Positions 57,524 through 64,000 of a stretch of 64,000 nt of DNA are shown here, in pieces. The translations under genes were made by a program, and so were the position numbers. This DNA comes from Iris pallida. Its lineage: Eukaryota > Streptophyta > Magnoliopsida > Asparagales > Iridaceae. Below the pieces are notes generated by a model. It was not told the origin of the DNA. It saw nothing but the letters and a program-made list of their open reading frames with translations, and made no database searches. Positions within the stretch are counted from its first letter, which is position 1. The number at the start of each line of letters is the position of its first letter. The stretch is taken from the NCBI GenBank assembly GCA_029216955.1, contig JANAVB010023997.1, positions 399,501-463,500 on the forward strand, in the 5' to 3' direction.

Positions 57524-58185
57524 AGGGGGCATTTGGTATGGTACACACGAATACCGATGGGAATTGTGTTTGGAATAAGCACAATCAAATGTTCCTAGGA
57601 ATAATTATTTCCCATGGGCATCATTATATATGGGAATACTATTCCCAGGTATTCCCATGACATGATGAGAGCTGGGTTTTTTTTTAATCCCACCTAACCA
57701 GAATAATACATTTTTTAATTCCACCTAACCAGAATAATACATTTTTTAATCCCACCTAACCAGAACTGATTTGTACTTTACTCGACCAGAACCTTACCTT
57801 AACCCAACCCAAATCTCACCTAACCCAACACAAACTCAACTTGAACTTGGACTCGGCCAAAACCTGACCGGACCCAAAACCGAGAGAAATATGACGGACC
57901 CAAACCCGACCTGACTCGATCAACTAGACCCAAACCCGACATAAATATAATCCGACAACTTGATTAGACCCAAACCTAACCCATAGATTATTATAATGTT
58001 TTCTTCAACAAAAGGGAAATTCATAAAAACTATGGTAAGAAATGTCATATTCGTGGTAATTTATTTATGTTACGAAATACAATAATTCTATGCTCTATGT
58101 ATTATACCAAACACACTAATACTAAATGTCCCGAGAATGTTATTCCCATGAACATGAAATTCTCAGGAATATCACAACCCACGAC
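57524..58185. mobile_element. Possible MITE or short repeat
   Basis: Left end GGGGGCATTTGGTATGG, with an inverted partner ATACCAAACACAC near 58,105 and a CCCACGACCCC end near 58,180. Inside is a run of ACCCAAACCCGACC-like sequence (57,780-57,990) and repeated ATTCCCATG. No coding. The TTTGGTAT/ATACCAAA pair suggests terminal inverted repeats, but I could not confirm target duplications. Confidence 0.3.
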
Positions 58186-58189
58186 CCCA

Positions 58190-58258
58190 AGAGCGCGTTT
58201 GGTATAAGGGAATTTTTTTTATCATTCCTATAACCGTAAGAAGCTCATGTTTGTTTTG
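58190..58258 (+). repeat. Second GCGTTTGGTAT start
   Basis: GAGCGCGTTTGGTATAAGGG repeats the left end of the MITE-like element in the same orientation and is cut after about 60 bp by the copia LTR. Confidence 0.3.
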
Positions 58259-58393
58259 TGTTAAGCATTAGTTTATTAGTCAAATGGACCTTAGTCCCAC
58301 ATCAGGTAGAATAATAGAGAGAGACTGACTCCTCTCCTATATGTAATGTACTCTCTCATTATCAATAAATTCATCCCAGTATCCTATTCTACA
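58259..58393 (+). mobile_element. Short 5' LTR of Ale/Retrofit-like copia
   Basis: TGTTAAGC ... TTCTACA, about 135 bp, followed at once by the PBS. It has CCTATATGTAATGT as a weak TATA region and CAATAAATTC near the end. Very short for an LTR. The 3' LTR is missing, so the left end rests on the TG only. Confidence 0.55.
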
Positions 58394-58406
58394 TGGTATC
58401 GGAGCC
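58394..58406 (+). other. PBS of the Ale/Retrofit-like copia (tRNA-Met)
   Basis: TGGTATCGGAGCC, one mismatch from the usual TGGTATCAGAGCC. Confidence 0.75.
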
Positions 58407-58429
58407 AAAATCCTAACCCTAGCCATCAC

Positions 58430-58431
<2 letters not shown>

Positions 58432-58500
<69 letters not shown>
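58432..58500. repeat. (CT)n-(TA)n microsatellite
   Basis: About 27 CT units followed by about 8 TA units in the element's leader. Confidence 0.95.
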
Positions 58501-59399
58501 CCAACAAATCTGGCCCCTCCGTTGCCGACTCTCTATGCGCCATGCCTGTCTATCCGTTGTGCCTCCATTTCCCTGTTATGCCGACCCCCTTCCAGCCCTC
58601 TGCTTGACTCCATGCCACCCATGTTACCCCTGCCGCCACCCGCATTCCCTTGTCACGCCGCACCCACCCCTCAACTCAACCCCCTGCCGCCACACGCACT
58701 CCCTGCCGCCACCCGCAGTGCCAACTCCCCCGCCCATGCCTCCCTCTCCCATTGCTGCACCCCATCTCCCCAACCACCTACATCAAAACCCTAACCCTAG
58801 ATGCCTACATCGGCACCCCCCCAGCCGCCACCAAACTACCAATCCTAGCCCTAGATTATATGATGGACCTTCAGTAAAAATATCCATATCTGAAAAAAAT
58901 CTGATCTGGAAAGAAATCGTCTGCGTTTAGATTCTTCAGAGGGTAAACTATATTTGTTTGCATGAAGCTCTGAACCTCGACAACGACATCAGGAGTTGAC
59001 AGAGAGCAAACTTGATTGTTTGCGTGAATCTCTGTTCCTGGTCCAGTATCCACATCAGGATCCAACACAGAGCAAACTAGGTTTGTGTGAATCTATGTTG
59101 CGCGAGGTTGCGCGAGCCAGTACTGGCAACGTTGATGTGTGAATTGGCAAGGTTGATATAATTATCGGATCGGAACGACGACAGTCGAATCGAGAATATT
59201 GGAGGATGACAAGCAATGAGGCAAGTAGCAGTGTTGACAACACCAGTGTCGGGAACACGGTAGCAGGGATACCAGGCACTGGCACGACGAATTCATTGAT
59301 TCAACTTGTCGATCGATAACTGGAAGGTCCAGATGGTTACTCCACATAGCATAAGGTCAACAAGATGTTTCAAAAAATGCGATTGTCAAAGCATCTGAC

Positions 59400-60180
59400 A
59401 AACCCTGAACAGTAAATGACCCCACATATGAGTAGTGGAAGACTGACAACAGTCAACTGTTTACACAGTTGATGAATTGGATAGAACCATCGGTCGAGGA
59501 CATGGTTCAAAATACAGATTCGATAAAGGAGTTATGGGAGATCCTAGCGACTACGTTTGATGGAAAATATGATTTGTCTCGTATCTATAACTCGGTTGAT
59601 GGCGTCTACCGAACGGATCAGGGAGACTAATCACATAAAAACCACTTCCGTGCCTTTAAGACCCTGACTAATGAGGTAGATCGCATGTTACTCTTGACGA
59701 CGGATATCAACGATGTAAGGATTCAACGTTAGTGACTATATGTCATGGCACATCTTGCCTCACTTCGGCTTGATGCAAACTATGCATGGTCTCTGATTAT
59801 TGTTGGGACCGAGGTTCCATCTCTGATGGAAGTCCACTTTCGTGTTCTACATGCAGCAAAAGTTGTTGGGTCTGATATGAGTGATGCACCTGCTGATCGA
59901 TCTGCCTTGGGTGTTGCTTATGGTGGATTCTACGACGGTCGTGGTGGTAGACGTGGTGGCCGAAATGTTGGCCGAAATGGTGGACAAGGTGATGGTGGCC
60001 GTGATGGAGGCTAACCGCGTACAGGCTTTAACTGTGGTCAACATGGACATTTTCAGTAGCAATGTCTTAAAGCTCCTTCTGCTAACGTTGCATCAGATGC
60101 TCGTAACAATAACGGACTATCTGTGCAGATGATGGCAAATACATATGCTGAATTCACGAAATTCTAAACTCAATGTCATG
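59400..60180 (+). pseudogene. gag: Ale/Retrofit-like copia gag
   Basis: Broken frames give WIEPSVEDMVQNTDSIKELW, then a segment resembling the UBN2/gag middle domain (DLSRIYN), FKTLTNEVDRM, a Gly/Arg-rich region (59,930-60,010) and a zinc knuckle FNCGQHGHFQ, where the last part reads stop-QC (60,024-60,066). These follow the order of Ale/Retrofit gag. Stops occur about every 150-200 bp. The first about 1 kb after the PBS (58,500-59,400) is low-complexity Pro/Cys-coding and Gly/Ser-like DNA in which no gag start is clear. Confidence 0.7.
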
Positions 60181-60234
60181 GTAAAGCCTCTATATCGGGA
60201 TTCACAGCAGGATACTCAGCAGCGTGTTTAGTAA

Positions 60235-61260
60235 GGTCAAAGCAGTGGGTGATCGACTCGGGTACGTCTGATCACATAGACAGGTGATGCAAGTATATTG
60301 AGTGATTATGTATTTATGGGTCGTGTGACAAATATTACTGTTGCGAATGGCACTTCCCTGAAAGTTCGTGGAAAATGAAGCACCCGTGTTTCTCTCAGTC
60401 TGTCACTCAATTCAATTTTAAACACACCTGACAATCCATTCAATTTATTATCCATTAGCCACATTACTAGTTACTTGCAATGCTCGGTAACATTCTTAAT
60501 GGTTGTGTTTTTTAAAACCTGAAGACTGGGAAGACTATCGATAAAGGATATGTGGCTAGAGGCTTGTACATGTTTACAATAAATTCTTTTGTTGCATTTG
60601 TCGGTGTGTCATTCGACCCATTTGAGTGCACTATCGATTAGGTCGTCCATACAGGCTCTCCAGAAAATATGTCAATCTCTAGATTTTTGTGTTTTTTTTC
60701 ATTGTGAGTCATGTAGTTTGGCTAAACATCATCGGTTACGCTACTCGGTGAGTCTGAATAAAGCTGTCTCAGTTTCTTTTGAGTTAGTGCAGTCTGATAT
60801 ATGGGATTCATGCCCTATTAAATCTTTTATGGGTTTTAAATATTTTGTTTCCTTTGTTGATGACTACTCACGAGTCACTTTTGTTTACTTAATGAAAAAT
60901 CGTTCCGAATTATTTGATATTTGGTCAATTTTTATGCTTGACATCAAAACCCAATTTGGAGTTCCTAATAAATGTCTTTGAAGAGACAATAGTCGTGAAT
61001 ATATATCTCGTGCGTTCAATTCTCGTATGGCAAAAATGGCATCATCCATCAAATTTCATGTCCTTACATACCACAACAAAATGGTATTGTTAAATGCAAG
61101 AATCGACATCTTTTGGAAACAATGCGTGCTCTTATGTTTCATGGATGTACACGCAGAAAATTTTGTTCGGATACGGTCCTTACAGCTTATTATCTGATCA
61201 ATCGCATGACATCTACTGTTTTCAATAACAATACTCCTGTTTCTTGATTATATTCCAATC
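60235..61260 (+). pseudogene. pol: Ale/Retrofit-like copia protease and integrase
   Basis: QWVIDSGTSDHI at about 60,246 is the protease active site (DSG). 60,589-60,981 encodes the integrase finger with CHSTHLSAL, CESCSLAKHHR, then LVQSDIWDSCPI and FVSFVDDYSRVTFVYLMK. The second catalytic Asp lies near 60,982 in DNSR (for DNGxE). QQNGIVKCKNRHLLET (about 61,075) has Lys where the catalytic Glu is expected (VERKNRH). Frames broken at several points. Confidence 0.75.
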
Positions 61261-61262
61261 GT

Positions 61263-63235
61263 GTGTCGTTTTCTCTACCTCTCAAAATATTTGGCTGCTT
61301 GTGTTACGTTCGGAATACTCAACCTACTATTTCTAAATTTGATCTGAAAGCAATCAAGTGTATTTTTCTTAGGTATTCAAAAGATCAGAAAATGTATCGT
61401 TGTTTTTCCCCAACTTTGAAGAGATATATTATATCTCGAGATGTTTCATTTGTTAAAACCGATTTTTTCCCACTTCCTCCAACTACTGATTTTGTTCCAA
61501 AGGTTTATCCAGATGAGAACTTTCACTTGTATCCGGTTCAAACACAGCCCCCCCCCCCCCGAAAGGGTGTCCTCCCCTACCGAGCCAGTCTTATCGTCCA
61601 GTGGTCCGCAAACACCAGCTCACTCAGAACCAGCAATGTCAGTATAGGCATTACCAATGGTACCAACAGCTTAGAGCCAGTATCGTCATCATGGTCCTCC
61701 AGTTCTACCGATTTACCACCACTTGATACACCGGTTTGCCTCCATCACTTATGTCGTGACCATCATTTGTATGTTGACAACTACAAAGGGCTCGCGAGTG
61801 ACACTCAGTCATTGGTAGCTACTATTGATGGGATTCAAATTCCAAATTCTGTCGAGAAATGACTCAAACGTCCTGGTTGGTTGCCTCTATGGAAGAGGAG
61901 ATGCAAGTACTTCGGGAAAACCATACATGGGACTTGGTAGATTTGCCTACCGGTAAGAAAGCGGTAGGTTGCAAATAGGTATTCACAATCAAGATAAAAC
62001 CGGATGGCACTTTTGATCGTATGAAAACTTGCCTTGCGGTAAAAGGGTATTCTCTGACTTACAGTAAAAATTATTTTGAGACCTTTCTAGTTTCCAAAGT
62101 AACCTCTGTGCGCGTGCTCATATCCTTAGTCGCCCGCTATGGCTAGTCCTTACTTCAGTTGGATGTGGAGAATGATTTTCTCCACGGGGACCTTGAAGAA
62201 GAGGTATATGTGGTGCAACTTCCTGGGCTCGTTGCAAGAGAGGTAAAATATGTCATTTGTGAAAGGCTCTCTACGGTCTCAAACAGTAATCTCGTGCCTG
62301 GTTTGGTCGATTTACATAGGTCACTACCCAGTTTGGTATGTGACAATCAAGAAAGATCATTCGGTATTTTACCGACAGACATCAATCGGACGGATACTAC
62401 TTTATGTTGATGGCATTATGATTACGGGAGACGACAGTCGAGGTATTGCACGACTAAAAAAGTTTCTGGGTAAGCTGTTTCAGACCATAATATGAGATCG
62501 TTAAAGTACTTCTTGGGTGTTGAAGACAAAGGGAAAGCGAGACATTGTAATGTCTCAGCGGAAATATATGCTTGACATCCTAACTGAAGCAGAAATGATG
62601 CAAACTATGGGAGCAATCCACCCATTGATCCAAGGATAAAGTTACTCCCCGATGAGGGGACACTAATGACCAATCCTAAGCAGTATCGTCGGCTGGTTGG
62701 AAAACTCAACTACTTTGCAATCATGACTCGTCTAGACATTTTCTTTGTTGTAAGTGTCACAAGCAGGTTTATGGTTTCTCCACAAGTTTCGCATTGGTAG
62801 GCAATTCTTAGGATCTTGCGCTAACTAACCCAGAATATGGAAAAAGAAATTGGAATGGAAAATCAGAGACATACTCATCTTGAATTCTTTACAGACACAA
62901 ACTCGGGGTGCAAGTCTTACAGATAGAAGATCAACATCTGGCTATTCGGTATTTATTGGCGGAAACTTAGTGTCATGGAAGAGCAAGATGCAGAGTGCAG
63001 TCTCATGATCAAGTTCAGAAGTAGAATATCGAGCTATTACTCATGGCACATGTTTTATATCTAAAGCACCTTCTAAAGGAGCTGGGAGAAGCAGGATCGG
63101 AAGAAGCAGATATTTGGTGTGATAACCAGTTAGCTATCCATATTGCTCCCAATCTCCTATTCCATGAAAGGACGAAACACATTCAGATCGGCATCCATTT
63201 CGTCTGAAATGAATATCAGAAAGGAACAATAACAC
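61263..63235 (+). pseudogene. pol: Ale/Retrofit-like copia RT and RNase H
   Basis: 61,263-61,862: integrase end and linker (IFGCLCYVRN, KFDLKAIKCIFLRYS). 61,870-62,500: RT start (WLVAMEEEMQVLRENHTW in another frame), QLDVENDFLHGDLEEEVYV where DVKNAFLHG is expected, and LYVDGIMITGDD at about 62,400, where the active-site second Asp is Gly. 62,640-63,190: KYRRLVGKLNY-like and RNase H traces (RSTSGYS, EVEYRAI). The element stops at about 63,235 inside the RNase H tail, replaced by CCTAGGCG DNA. No 3' LTR. Confidence 0.75.
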
Positions 63236-63239
63236 TTTA

Positions 63240-63460
63240 CCTATGTTGTATTGGGCGCTAGGCAAGGCAAGGCGACAGGCCACCTGCCTCGCCTAGGCGT
63301 CCGCCCAGGATTCGCTGCTTTGAGTCAAAAAATTCTGCGATTATGCATACTAGAAATATGTAGTATAACTAATAAGCAATAAGTATTCATTATTAAGCAT
63401 AAAAGCAGTGTTCTAAATTGCGGCCTAGGCGGGCCTAAGCGGCTGTTCGGTTTTGAAATT
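63240..63460. repeat. GCCTAGGCG palindrome cluster, left
   Basis: At 63,251-63,305 a hairpin: CTAGGCAAGGCAAGGCGACA pairs with CCTGCCTCGCCTAGGCG. A second block GCGGCCTAGGCGGGCCTAAG is at 63,421. Confidence 0.6.
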
Positions 63461-63479
63461 TCAAAAAAAATGACCATTG

Positions 63480-63700
63480 TCAGGATTGGGCGATAGCGGC
63501 GACGGCTGGAGGTAGCGGTGGTGCTGGAGGTGGCGATGTTGGAGGTGACGGTGGCGGTGGACGTAAGGTGGAGGTGGTGGTGCGGTGGCGGTGGAGGTTG
63601 TGGTGCGGTGGCGGTGGAGGTGCGGTGGCGGTGAGATGGAGGAGCGGAGGGGAGGGGAGGGGAGGAGAGGAGAGGTGAGGTGAGGTGAGAGGGAGGAAGG
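63480..63700. repeat. GGTGGCGGT-rich low-complexity DNA
   Basis: Imperfect GGTGGCGGTGGAGGT units then GGGAGGAGAGG. ORFs across it are Pro/His-rich and have no protein character beyond the repeat. Confidence 0.8.
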
Positions 63701-63726
63701 GAGGAGAGGTGCTTGTTGCTGCTGTT

Positions 63727-63751
63727 CTCTCTCTCTCTCTCTCTCTCTCTC
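63727..63751. repeat. (CT)n microsatellite
   Basis: About 12 CT units. Confidence 0.9.
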
Positions 63752-63810
63752 CTCCCAACGCGTATATATACTCAAAAAAATTGCACAAAAAAGAAAAAAA
63801 AAAAGGAAAA

Positions 63811-63882
63811 ATGTGGAGCTCGAACCCATAACCTTGGAAGAGAGCAAATGCTTACTCTCACTACTGCTAGCCATAGAGTCAA
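63811..63882 (-). ncRNA. tRNA-like segment (possible SINE head)
   Basis: On the minus strand TGGCTAGCAGTAGTGAGAG resembles a pol III A box and GGGTTCGAGCTCC a B box (consensus GGTTCGANTCC), about 30 bp apart. A-rich sequence follows. No full tRNA cloverleaf. Confidence 0.35.
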
Positions 63883-63961
63883 ACGTTACTTGTGTTCAAA
63901 TATGTATATCCATAATGTATATATACGAAACTAATATATACAATCTGGAAAAAAAAATAAG

Positions 63962-64000
63962 TTAGCCGCCTAGGCGGCCTAGGCGCTAGGCGGCCCTTTG
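63962..64000. repeat. GCCTAGGCG palindrome cluster, right
   Basis: GCCGCCTAGGCGGCCTAGGC GCTAGGCGG, the mirror of the left cluster; runs off the window. Confidence 0.6.

Noticed and set aside
58346..58930. 194-codon ORF with Pro/Cys-rich sequence
   Set aside because: It begins in the LTR, crosses the (CT)n run and PBS, and has no similarity I recognise; it is the leader of the copia element.
63461..63874. 137-codon minus-strand ORF with Pro/His-rich sequence
   Set aside because: Low-complexity GGTGGCGGT DNA explains the composition; the N-terminal hydrophobic stretch comes from the A-rich run.

Overview
The window is nuclear DNA of a flowering plant, most likely a large, repeat-rich genome. 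It is AT-rich, about half of it is LTR retrotransposon sequence of plant lineages inserted into one another, and it carries part of one intron-containing plant gene. The species cannot be told from the sequence. I see no rRNA, CRISPR, bacterial or organellar genes.

Layout, left to right. 1-1,040: AT-rich, unidentified, with a (TA)n run. 1,080-4,531: remnants of Ty3/gypsy Tat-type elements ('Tat-1', then the LTR of 'Tat-2'), rich in the short motif ATGCGCCCA. 4,532-15,265: a minus-strand Ty1/copia SIRE (Maximus)-type array with three LTR positions ('SIRE-1' plus a second, mostly deleted unit), inserted in the Tat-2 LTR. 15,266-16,782: rest of the Tat-2 LTR, its primer binding site (PBS) and 5' coding region. 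16,783-30,864: 'Tat-3', nearly full length, with an extended gag leader, gag, protease, reverse transcriptase (RT), two RNase H domains and integrase, followed by a long 3' region with a 25-bp minisatellite and antisense ORFs, then the 3' LTR. 30,865-about 32,600: Tat-2 resumes at its protease, so Tat-3 is nested in Tat-2. About 32,600-35,667: 3' half of a copia element of Tork/TAR type (minus). 35,668-43,556: 'SIRE-2' (minus), 5' LTR through the env-like ORF, inserted in the gag of 'SIRE-3'. 43,557-45,857: gag and 5' LTR of SIRE-3. 45,858-52,400: unidentified degraded DNA with a 46-70 bp tandem repeat. 52,424-56,431: 3' half of a minus-strand gene for a PHD-finger/GNAT (IDM1-like) nuclear protein, with splice sites that agree in phase. 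56,432-58,258: intron or intergenic DNA with a possible MITE. 58,259-about 63,240: a degraded plus-strand copia (Ale/Retrofit-like) with a very short LTR. 63,240-64,000: CCTAGGCG palindromes, low-complexity DNA and a tRNA-like segment.

All retroelements seen carry stops, frameshifts or deletions, so none looks autonomous. The most unusual signals are in the Tat elements. The start codon of a conserved N-terminal leader lies in the PBS itself. A conserved INCCC...SVFxRLxF box precedes the gag core. Two G-patch-like segments flank the protease. One short motif (TTTACGCYC in Tat-3, ATGCGCCCA in Tat-1/2) recurs in LTR, leader and 3' minisatellite. In the SIRE elements, an LTR-type motif array also sits upstream of the internal env-like ORF, as if that ORF has its own LTR-derived promoter.
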